A DNA stretch of 64,000 bases from Bugula neritina (Eukaryota; Bryozoa; Gymnolaemata; Cheilostomatida; Bugulidae), in contig OZ037766.1 of assembly GCA_964035545.1 (NCBI GenBank), positions 31,689,773 through 31,753,772 on the forward strand. Reading direction: 5' to 3'. Numbering within the stretch: the stretch's first letter is position 1; each line of letters opens with the position of its first letter. Of the stretch, positions 11,392-23,600 are shown in pieces. The notes under the pieces are model-generated. The model was not told the origin of the DNA, made no database searches, and was given only the letters and a program-made list of their open reading frames with translations. A program made the translations under genes and the position numbers.

Positions 11392-14300
11392 TTTATGTAA
11401 TCCTCACTCTGATTGGCTGCTATGAAGCTGTGAGGATAGTGAGGATAAAACTACCCTCCATGAAGTCACAATCTACTAATATAACCACATCCTGGGATCT
11501 ACCAGTTGGGTCTACAATAACGGTGGAGTGTGAGAAATCTTCACAGACCTTGACCTATGAGACTCACCGATGGGCTGAGGTAGCAACCAATCACACCATC
11601 TGACTTCATGCAAATTTGATTTTAAGCCCTTTTGTTAATTGGCAAGCTCTAACTCACACGGGTTCTTTCTTATTGGATAACGGATGTGTAATATACATTT
11701 TCATCAACACAGCTCTTTGAAATATAAATAAAATAAAATAGGGCATTTAGTTTTTCTTTGTTTTGGCTCCTTTTTCTTGACTTTAAAATGTTGACTAATA
11801 AAAGGCTGTCTTCTTCTTTGTGATGAACAAAAAATATAGATAGTAAATGAAGTTGCCCCCTTTTGAATGACGCTAATTCAGGACTAAACCCTCAAAGCTA
11901 TTGTAGCTCATAAAAAGCCAATATTTTTGCAAAAGGAATTATTCTATAAGCAGCAATAGTAGTTGGGGATAAAATGTGATTTTAGTTTAGGGGTTTTAAG
12001 TTTGGGGAAAGGTAGGTGTAGTAATGGAGAAACAAAGAAAAGTCTGCATTCTAAAACACCCTGAAACAAAGTTGATTGAAGAAATTTATTCATTACTGCA
12101 TCTGAAAACGGTTTTTTATCTGTTGGCCAATAGAATCCCAGTATTTTAAAGTAATATTTTTACTTTTAAACAGCACAATCCTAGATGCTATTCCTACAGT
12201 AGGCAATAATTAAACCAAACATTTTGTTAGAAAATTATTATTATTAAATCTTTGTTTCCTACATTTTAGAATGAAAGGTTTAGTGGTGGTCGGTTTGTGC
12301 ACAACTCATCTGCTAATGTGTGGACGCTGAGTGATTTGCAATCAAGTGACACAGGATGGCTAGTGTGCTTCAACAATGGCAGCATTGACAGTGGCAGCAA
12401 TAATGGAAACACTACAGTTGAACTTGCTGACGTGGACAGCACCCAAAATTCATCTCTGTATATCTTTGTAAATAGCCGTAAGTAAACTTCAGAGTCATTA
12501 GCGTCTACTTTACTACTTGCTACCAGTTGATTGCAAACATACTAACAATTTTTTCATATTTCATTATCAACGTGACTTCTGTATTTCTAACTTCATCAGC
12601 TATGTTGATGAAATTTGTTTAGAAGATTTTACTAAACTCCTGGAAAAACTAAATGAACTAAATGAACCTGTGCTCTGTCTAGGCATCACTAAAATTTAAA
12701 TTGAAATCTTAAACCAGTAGAAATACAACAGCGTGCTGATTAATGATGGCTGTCTTTGATATTTTGCAGCTGACTCATTAGATATGTTTGTCCCTCTAAA
12801 GTACTTGCTATTCTACAAGTTGTTTTTTGGTGCATATTTTCCTTGCCTACCTACTAACTCGAGCACTGAAGTTACACTCATACTTGGTCCAGACCAGACT
12901 GACCAGCTAACAGAACTAGTCAAGGTGAAACATTTACCATTATTCACATGTTTGTTGTTCTGGCTACATGTTACTTTACCACTAAAGTGATTTGTTTATA
13001 CCAACATATTACGTATAACTGTTCTAGTAATAATATGTATCACTATCTCATCTGCTGTTTGAAAATAGATTACTAGTATTCATTATTTAAAATATCTAAT
13101 TTTATTTCAATTTGGTACTCTACTGTGTTACTGTAGTCAATTCATAATAGATTGCATTACTAATGACAGTTATCATAACTGAGTATATGGAAGGTGAGCT
13201 AATCATGTTATTGCATAATAACAATATGTCTCATACAGTCTGACCTGTATAACATACAAGTTTTAATATACAGGGTGTAGACTACATCTTTGACAACCGA
13301 GAAGGGGTAAAGCTGCTTCAAATACCTTCCGATAATTCATTTTACACGTGTCAGTATATAAATGGAGGGGATACAGTGTCAGAAAACTACTTCCTCTATA
13401 TCGTAGATTTAGGTAGGTTTTTGAAAAGCTTTCCTGTAATAATTGTTTATTGAATACAATGTTTAGCAAAAATTAACATTTTTCCAATTTAGAAATGACA
13501 TTTCACATTATTTAAAGTAATTTTCATGAATCATTTTTATGTTACTTCAACTCAAGTGTGGTTTGCTACCATCATGTTACATATTTGTTAGCTGCACTAC
13601 CACACCCAATACTAAGTCCCACAACTCAACGAACTCACTATTTGGTTGGTGAAGACCTCACTATAGTGTGTTACATCCTGTTTGATGACATTGAATCTGT
13701 TGTGTACAAATATCCGGCATCCAACTGCTCCTATGATGTCATTGATGATCTCGGCTGTGATAAGGTAGGAAAGGAATGTGTCTAAAATTGTTACTAAACA
13801 ATTATCCTATTTCAAATATAAAAATAGTTCATCAGATATCAATTTACCATTCACTAAATAGTCAATTGAAATTTCAATTTTTTTTTATAACAAAAATTAA
13901 GAATTTTACACTTTTTTAAACGTGCCTGTAATTTTTTTAGCTAGTGCATTTACACTTGTTTTAACAATTTGTCATTTTCCATTAGATAGTTCAACATGCA
14001 TAAATATAGTTAAATGCCTAAAACTTTTTAGCCATGGAAATGCTTTAAACACATGATAGTACACATTTACTCTATATTTGTCAAGTTGAAGACCAAAGGG
14101 CGAATCACAATGACGCCATTGACTAAAGTCTCTCCAACCAATGTGACGTCTAGCATCACAATCCGAGACCTCCAACTCAATGACAGTGGGCTGTATACGT
14201 GTTCATATAAGATATATCAAGATACAGCGTACAGAAGGCAAGACGCCCTGGAAATACATGTAGTAGGTAAGCTTGCAGGGGGAAATTGCCATGAAATGAA

Positions 14301-17300
14301 GTGCTGATTTCGTTGAAACCTAAAGATACTGTAAAATCTTTTAGGATGTAAAATATAAAGCTGATTTAGCTAAATATTATTACTGAACCTACAAAGTGTA
14401 AGTTCTCTGTAGTGAACATTATTTAATTAGCAAAATTGCTATCAGAATTACTTAAAATGCCAAAAACATGCACCATTTTTATTTCTTTTCAATTTTTAGA
14501 TTTTAACAGTCTGAACTGCACATTTTTTTAGATTTTCTTACAATAGGCTTTTTTATTACTTGTTAAATGTTAAAAATGTGTTGTTTTTATATTGCATCAT
14601 CTTGATTTCTATTGTGTAAAGACCTTGTGCACTTTGTGTAAGAAACATAGTCGTAGCCTGCTTTATCTAACAGACAGACAGCTAATAAGTTTAGCTACAG
14701 TGGAGACAACTCTAGTTGGAGTTAACTCAGATGAGTCTCTCACTCTCACAGCTAAAGTTGAATCTTTGAGACGACCAAACATCAGGTGGAGTTTTAGATC
14801 TGGGGATTTACAAGCTGATGGCAAATATAACATGTGAGTAGGGAGTATTCATGTAACGTTGAGTAATTACATAAATCAAAAAGTCATTAGTGGCAGGATG
14901 AGTCAAAACCGCTGAATACGCTACAAGCCAATAAAATGTAGAAAAAGAAAACCCACTTGGAATTGGAGATTTAAATTGATCATTTATTGCATGTTGAAGA
15001 GATTTAACTAACTTGGTTTCCTGCAAAAAATAGGATTTTGTGCCATTATAAAAGACTAATGTACTTAAACTATATGAGAGGTATATACTGCATAGTTATA
15101 GTCTTTCAATGTGTAGCAACGTGTTATTTTTAAACATATGTAGTAAACAATGTGATTGAGTGTTGCTGTATTTATACTCCACAATATTGCACCAACAGTC
15201 ATAGTCTTCCTAACAGCGTGTCTGTCTGTAACATTCTTCTAGATTAAAACTTATTAGGATGATAATTTAGCTTACTTGCCAATTTACTTTTACTAGTTTA
15301 GCTTTTAATGACTCCATCTTGGATTTTTAATCGTTTCCAAGAACTGAAACTATAGTTATGATATTGTACAAATTACTACTCATTCTTATGTAATTTTTTC
15401 TAGTAGCCAAACTTCGCTTAACTATTTTTAGGTCTACCAAACAAGCAGACGACACATGGTTTGATGCGAAGCTAGTCATATATAACCCTAGCGTTACGGA
15501 TCAAGGGGCGTACCATTTGACAGCCTCTTTGGGCTCAGAAGACCTTAGTCTAGATTTTTTTGTTCAAGTAAACAGTAAGTGATCTTATTCAATAATTTGT
15601 TTAATTTTTCAAATGATATATAGGAATATTTCGGAACTAATATAAAATAGTTTTATTTTCACAATGTTCTCTCCAAGCCTATAATGTTTTATTTGTACAT
15701 TTTTTTTCATCTTATGTCAAATATGCTGTATTTTAAGTAAAGTTTTAATCAACGAAAAGTATTAGCAAAGTATAAACAACATAAGTAACTTGAATGGTAT
15801 AATTGCTCTTCCAGTTGCTCCTAAACTTAGCTTGCTCTACTCTTACCACAACCACACCATCCCTGTGAGTTCCTCAGGCCAGACGGTGTACTTTCAACCT
15901 AGTCAAGTTCTTACCACAACATGTGAATCTACTGAGGGCTCACCCCAGCCAGACATTACTTGGTACTGGCAGGATTGTAACTACCGGACACTCTGCGCTA
16001 TAAATGAAAGCTTATGGAGTTTATTACCAAGTGAGCTTGGGTAAGCTGAATATGAGATACGAGTTCTTGCAATTTCAAGTTTTTATTAGAGATCAGATAT
16101 ATGCGAGGCATAGTTTAGTAATGAAGTGCTCACACACTAAACTCGTGCTTTTACTGACAGAAAACTTTGTGTACAGTTTCCTCACTATTTACCAAAAACT
16201 AGCAAGCTATCTCAAAGAGGTGAGGCTGCAACTTCTCCCACTTTTATCAAAAGAAGTGTTTACTCTCAGTCTACAAATATTTCAGGGAAACTTTGAATAC
16301 TCACAAGAATCAGCCATACATTCATAGCGTGACTGAAAACAGCAAGATTCTGAGGCTAACCACACAAAAGTCAGGGTGGTTGAAATGCGCTGGTAGCAAT
16401 ATTGTGAGCCAAGTCAACCGTGTCCTACGAGTGGGCATATCAGGTAATACTGTCCTGCCACCATTTTGGTTATGCTTGTGAGAAAACTTCGTAACCAAAC
16501 AAAACAATGTTTCTTCATTGCTGAAGCTTTTTGCTTTCCTGAATTTTATGAGTAAACTATTTTTTCATTTCTAAAATAAAGAATATTTTTAGAGTTTACA
16601 ACTTTCAGTAAATAATGTTTCATAGGCATGACAAAATTTCCAGTTCATTGCTTGCAGATCTGCCAGAAGAGTTCAGTGGCGTGGGGTTTCCTGTTACAAC
16701 AACTAAGCAAGCATCTCAACTAGTGGAAAATGACGTGATTGTCTTACCTTGTTTTGTGTCAAAATTCTCTTGCACTAAAAATAAGATTCAGATAATCAGG
16801 TCAAGTGATGAAGTGTATACTAAGAGCTCCCCTAATATTCTTCACTGGGATTCGTAAGTGTGCCCATGAAAGTACATGGTGTTAGTATGTCAGATTCTTT
16901 GAGGCTTTGCAATGTGTCATTTGAGCATCCCTGCAAGAAATGTCTGCCCTTTTGCTTAATGTTATGTGACCTTTTAAATATAAGTGAAAGAAATTGCTGC
17001 ACTATTACTATGACTGACTTTTATTATGGAGTAAAATAGATGTATTCTAAATCAGTTGTTGCTGCACTTTTTGCATACATACAATGTTTGATCAAGTTTG
17101 AGATATCAAAGTTCAACAAACAGAAGTTGACTTTGGTTGTCTGGTCTGAGAGCGGTTTGAACTAAAAATAAACTGATATAGAGTTCAGACCTAAAGACCC
17201 AGACTAGCACAAAATATATCCTTTATATACATGTAGCTGGGTGCAGTCTATTCCCTAAAACATGAGTGTAAATGAAATACTTTTCAACCATATCGCTGTT

Positions 17301-18332
17301 ATTCTACCAATACTCTGTTGATGTCTGCATGTATTTGTAATAGCGTGAATATATTTACAGCAAAGATGAGGTGTACAAACTTAGCATAGCTCTCAATGTC
17401 ACTCTGGATATGAATGGGTATAAATACGCCTGCAGGTGTAAAGGTGGTAGACAAGGGCCGATAGTAACCTTAAATGTTCAGAGTAAGTCTCCAACTAATT
17501 TATGCATTCACCCAGTTTCTATCTAGCCAGTTTATTATAGATTGTTGTACATTTATTCTTCTAAAGTAGCTGAATAAAACAAACTATGTAAGGAGTTCTA
17601 GCAGTTGTATAGGTTGTTTTAAGTTGCACCAGCTTATGAACTGGTGATTTTACTAACACTGTGTTGTCTTGGAATCTATTTGAAAATTTATAAGTGAAGT
17701 ACAAAGCATAGTAGCCCAGTAATGTATGTAGACACTTGGAAGATACTTTAGACTAAGGATAATTTGCTTACTTCTGTTTGTAGAGTTTGTATATCCATAC
17801 TGGCAGAAACATCTCAACAGCATCGTTGAGATAGTCAGCGGTCAAACATATGCAATGATTTGTCGGGCGGGTGGCACACCACTCCCTACTATTACATGGT
17901 ACAGGGATGGAAAGCTCCTCAAAGAAACTGGCACAACTCTAATCTCCAAAGACAAACAAAAGTAAGTCTCCATAACTGACTCTGTTTGTGGGATGATGGG
18001 TAAAGTTATTAGATGCTGTCGATTTAATTACCTCTGAGCAGCTGTGACTCAAACATGCTTAGTGAGATGAGCTTCCGTAAGAAATCAGGTTTTGTTATGA
18101 AATAATTATGCTGTTTAAATAACTGCTTTTCAACGGTACTTCATGAACTGCTTTTGTAACTGCTTTCCCTATCAGTTTCTCTAATGTAAAGGACTGTATG
18201 AACTCTATGAATGTTACAGTCTCACTCTAATAAGAGTGACGTCTGCAGATTCAGGAGAATACTGGTGTAGAGCAGAAGTCTCTGGTAGATCTGATGGATA
18301 CGTTCAGAGTTCTTCAACTCTCATTGTCACAG
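11392..18332 (+). other. Copy B ectodomain exons (Ig D1-D7)
   Basis: Two exons per domain. D1: 11392-11579, 12270-12477. D2: 12770-12924, 13274-13412. D3: 13592-13764, 14086-14266. D4: 14674-14833, 15432-15574. D5: 15815-16040, 16286-16443. D6: 16658-16853, 17361-17482. D7: 17784-17961, 18220-18332. D2 starts with the FPCLPTN strand typical of PDGFR/VEGFR/KIT D2. D4 has no cysteine pair. D5 contains WYWQDC with an extra cysteine, as in VEGFR D5. Phases match copy C throughout. The donor of the first D5 exon was chosen at CTTGG|GTAAGC because only it joins the next exon in frame. Confidence 0.85.
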
Positions 18333-20571
18333 GTGATTGTAGTCATGACACTCTTGCACAGGTGATTGTAGTCATAACACTCTTGCACAGGTGATTGTAG
18401 TCATGACACTCTTGCACAGGTGATTGTAGTCATGACACTCTTGCACAGGTGATTGTAGTCATAACACTCTTGCACAGGTGATTGTAATCATGACACTCTT
18501 GCACAGGTGATTGTAGTCATAACACTGTTGCACAGGTGATTGTAATCATGACACTCTTGCACAGGTGATTGTAGTCATAATATTTTTTTGTATCTTGTTG
18601 CTTTTAAGTCTTTGAAACCCTGTATTGATGTTTATTAAAAAACATAAGCAAGAATGTAGTAGTAGAATAATTTAACAAGCTGTATCTGTAACTCCGAATT
18701 ATTTATATTCTAAAAAACATTTTGAGGCGAATTAAACGTTTTAAGTATTTTTTTGCTGAAGAAAAGCAAGTTTAATGATTGTGCAACAATTCTTATTTTA
18801 GACGAAAGCAAATTTTCAAAGCTATCAGACCAAGTACCTCTCATTATTGTAATAATCCTTGTCGCCTGCCTGACAGCTTTCATTGTCAGTTTCTGCATTG
18901 TACGAAAATACTGCCGAAGAAAGTACGTGGTATGTGGCACTCATATAATCTGTAATAGCAAAATGCGGGTGTAAATATTTACTATGACCTAATCAGTGTA
19001 CCTCCTGCATTACCACTCAGTTACGTAAGAATGTTGCCATCTAATTCTTGTGTAATAAAGAATGTGATGAAGGTATGCTGAACGTGTCATAGGAATTCCA
19101 GATCTAGCCTGTGATCTTGAATATTACTAAAATTATGAGCAGAAAATAGTTTTTTTTTCACTAGCCCAAGATTAATAATGATCCTCAGCTATTTTTCGTT
19201 GAATCATAGAAGGTTTACTGTTTATGGGTATCTTTAGGACGTAATATTTTGTTGGGTTAAATAACAAACAACCAAGTGGTTAGTTGAATTTTGAGTTAGG
19301 TTGATTTGTTTAATAATTATCCTATTGCTAGAGAAAAAATCAGCTAAAGATCCACAACCTATAAATTTATTTTAGTGAAGTTATTCTAAAATCATTTTAG
19401 CCACACATCCTTTTATTACCGTCAAAAGAAAGTATCAACCCGGATTTGCCTCTGGACGAACAGACAGATGCTCTGCCGTATGACAGGAAATGGGAGTTTC
19501 CTGTTAGAGATTTGACTCTGGGACCGTTGCTAGGTCAAGGAGCATTTGGTAGGGTCTTGAAAGCTGAAGCTAAGAACATTGAGAGAAGACGATTTGTATC
19601 AACAGTTGCAGTCAAAACTGTGAAAGGTGGGCACGCTGACAAAAATTAGCCGTAGTTCTTTACTTCTTCCTGCTACAGTAGGGACATGTATGCATACTTT
19701 CTCAATAGGTGTTACTACTGATTTCTCAGCCACTGCTAGTTCCTATGTGGTCAAGTTGTCTTTAGTTTTAACTAGGAATCTGTTTACTCGCCTCAGCTGC
19801 ATTACTTTTCCGAATCTATAAAACTAAAACATTGAAGTTTACTCTAGTCTTGCTAATTTTATGCTGCCACCTTGCAATATTATTTCTATGAATTATGCAG
19901 ATGCTCAAGATGCAAAGCAAATGAAGTCATTGATCAGTGAGCTGAAGATTCTCATACATATTGGTCAACATCTGAACATAGTAAACCTGTTAGGTGCCTG
20001 CACTAAGGATATGAATAAAGGTAAATATGCACTAGATAAGGATATGAATAAAGGTAAGTATATACTAGATAAGGATATGAATAGAGGTAAGTATGCACTA
20101 GATATGAATATGAATAAAGGTAAATATGCACTAGATATGGGCACAGAACTACTTTGCTTAGTATAAATACCTGTCGTCAGCATGGTGATTGATTATTAGC
20201 TCGCTATGTTTTCACCTGCTGTCAGTTGCATCTCCTAGTGCAAGTTCTAGCTATATACTAATTATAGCTTGAAACTGTCTCTTGGTGTTGTAGGACAACT
20301 TCTAGTCATAGTGGAATACTGTGAGTATGGAAATTTGAGGTCTTACTTGTTAGAGAACAAAAGTAGATTTGTCTCCTCTCTGCAATCATCTGAAGCAAAA
20401 TTTAAAAGATCTGTGATACAAACATCAGGTACCTAATATTGTTGTAAACATGAAAGACACGAGAGAACTATTTAATTTATTTTCCCGTTAAGAAAATTTA
20501 CACAGTCTAGTTCTGTGCGTGTGTGTGTGCGTGCGTGTGTGTGTGTGCGTGCGTGTGTGTGTGTGTGCGTG

Positions 20572-20603
<32 letters not shown>

Positions 20604-23600
20604 TGCGTGTGTGTGTGTGCGTGCGTGTGTGTGTGTGCGTGCGTGTGTGCGTGCGTGTGTGCGTGCGTGTGTTTGGGTGACACGACATTTCACAAATGTC
20701 AATTCAAAAACACCTATTTCGAAAAAGACAATTCCCAAATTGACAATTCCCAAATTGAAAAATAATAAATTGACTTTTAGAAAAAAGACATTTCTAAAAT
20801 GACATTTCACAAATGATACGGCCCAGTCGGGTGTGAGCTCGACCGGGTCGAGAATAAGTTAATATAAACTTGGGCAATTGCAGATTAGGACTGCTTGGTA
20901 GCTAACATTTCATAAGTTAAAACTGAAAAGTAAGAAGAAAATGGAATACGGTTAATAAAATTAAATAACATATAATGTACATAGTAACATCACGCAATAA
21001 TACAAGTATAAAAGTAAAAGTAAATAAGTAGTAATTATTTCAACTTGAACTTGACAAGATTTAAAGCTTTCAGCAACAAATATAAACCCGTATGAGTTAG
21101 GCTATCACGGAAGTAATGTTAGCTACCAAGCAGTCCTAATCTGCAATTGCCCAAGTTTATATTAACTTATTCTCGACCCGGTCGAGCTCACACCCGACTG
21201 GGCCGTATCATTTGTGAAATGTCATTTTTAGAAATGTCTTTTTTCTAAAAGTCAATTTATTAATTGTCAATTTGAGAATTGTCAATTTGGGAATTGTCTT
21301 TTTCGAAATAGGTGTTTTTGAATTGTCATTTGTGAAATGTCGCGGATTCGTGTGTTTGTGTACATATCTGGTTGAATCAACACCGTAATGCTAACTGTTT
21401 GCAGGAGAAAAAAACTACATCAACGAAAGCGTATCAACATTCCAACCAATCACAATTGCTGATTTATTTAGTTGGTCTTACCAAATAGCAAGAGGGATGG
21501 AGTATTTGGCTAGTATCAATGTGAGTTCTACAAACCAAATAACTTTTCAACTGAATTCAATATGATTAACTTGAAACAGCAAAACACTTCCGATTTTAAA
21601 TCAGATATGAATGCTCAGTATATAGTTCAATAAATAATACATGAGTTTCCTACCTATGTAAAATTTTTAGACGCGTTTTAAACGAAATTTTGTAGAAATT
21701 TTTAAAACTGTATTTTTGGTTTGCCTGAATAAGCGACTTAAATGAATTCTTGTAGTACCTTCACGGAAGCTTTTAGCGTGGGGCTATAGTACTGGTATTG
21801 TAGATTAGTCTTTGTTCTATTTACTGCTGTGTATTGTAGTATATCCACAGAGATTTGGCTGCCAGAAATGTGCTCTTAGCTGACAACAATATTGTTAAGA
21901 TCTGTGACTTTGGATTGTCAAAGAATGTCTATAAATATCAGGAATATCATAAACAATCACAGGTCTGTCAATAAAATCAATTGTCTTTGGAGGAAAGATA
22001 ACTCCTACACAAAAAGCTATTTGCTTATAAAACCATATATTTATTAAAGAAAAAGTGGTTTCGATTCATTAAACTCATATATTATGGTTATCACTATTAA
22101 TTACTAGTAAGCCAAAGCTTTAACCACTGATACACCTGCATATAATAGAAGGTTGGTAAACTAGCATTTCAAGGGCTAGTGGCATTAGAAAGTTTCTGTA
22201 AGTTGTAGTTTTTACATTACATAATTATAGTATATATTATGTAATCTAAAAACCCGTGCATGCCTTATATTATGCTGTATACCATGTATTTTGAAATTGT
22301 GTTACCTTACTCATGCAGACACGAGTTTTGCATACAAATATAAATAGTCACAGTGACTTTATCTTAAGTTTAATAAAGAAAATTCTACTTTCAACATTTT
22401 TAATAGAGAAATAATATTATTGTACTGATGCTTTTACAGTATTATATAAATTTCATTCACTGACTGATGTATTTTCAATATATATTTGCAATTTGCTCTT
22501 AACTGTCCTTTACTATGTAGTGTTCACTACTCTACTCTACAAAGTAATAGACTGGTTGCTGCCCTTTATTATGTAGTGTTCACTACTCTACTTGTTCACT
22601 ACTCTACTCTACAAAGTAATAGAATAATTGCTGCCCTTTATATGTAGGGTCCACTACCGATAAAATGGATGGCACTAGAGTCTCTAACACACAAAGTGTT
22701 TAATGTAAGAACAGATGTGTGGGCTTATGGAGTCACAGTGTGGGAGTTATTTTCTCTAGCTGCTACACCGTATCCTGGCTGGGAAATAGATGACGCATTT
22801 ATTAAACGATTACTAGATGGGTACAGAATGAGTAGACCTTCCTTGTGCCCTATGACAATGTGAGTGTGTTTTGCTTTAACTCTGTAAATGGGTTTAGCCT
22901 GGTGTGCAATGTGTCTTGTTTTAATAACTCAAATATATCCACCATTTTGTTAGTCCTAACTACCGCTAGCTGCTGATTGCAGATATAAGAACGTTCTCTG
23001 CAAATGCTGGAATGCGGATCCAATGAAGAGACCCAGCTTTGTCACCTTGGCTGAGATGATGAGCGAGAAAATGGACAAGTCACTGGTGGAGGTAAGACAA
23101 TTCTCCGTGACCTTTCAGTCAGCAATTGACCTGCAGTCTTGATATTGGCAAAGAAGTAGTTCCTTCTAGTTTCTGTATTTTGAGTACAAAGCAATCGACT
23201 TGGGCTGCCATTTTCATTCTACATTGTTATTTTACATATTCCAATAATTATATTGCTGGGCTTGTAATTTTGTGAACTTAATTAGGTGAAACTTTTTACA
23301 GTTTCACTGCTATGAACTGTTATATAATGCTTTGTCAATTTATTTGTCACATGCTAGATGAGTTATATTTTAGCCCTGTTACAGCATTACATCATGTGTT
23401 AGATCAGTTATATCATATTAACCCTATTACAGCATTACATCATGTGTTAGATCAGTTATATCATATTAGTCCTTTTACAGCATTTGGAAACTCTGGAGCG
23501 GCCCTATTTGGCGAAAAAAGATTTTGGAAGGCAGAAGAGCTCTGCAGTGAACTCTAGTAAAACTGTGGACATTGATGTCTACAATCCAATGTACAGAGAA

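Noticed and set aside
16004-16327. 107-residue frame overlapping a D5 intron
   Set aside because: It ignores the GG|GTAAGC donor and lacks similarity to the D5 sequence of copy C.
20472-20810. Cys-Val and His-Thr-Arg frames
   Set aside because: Artefact of the GT/GC microsatellite beside the foldback element.
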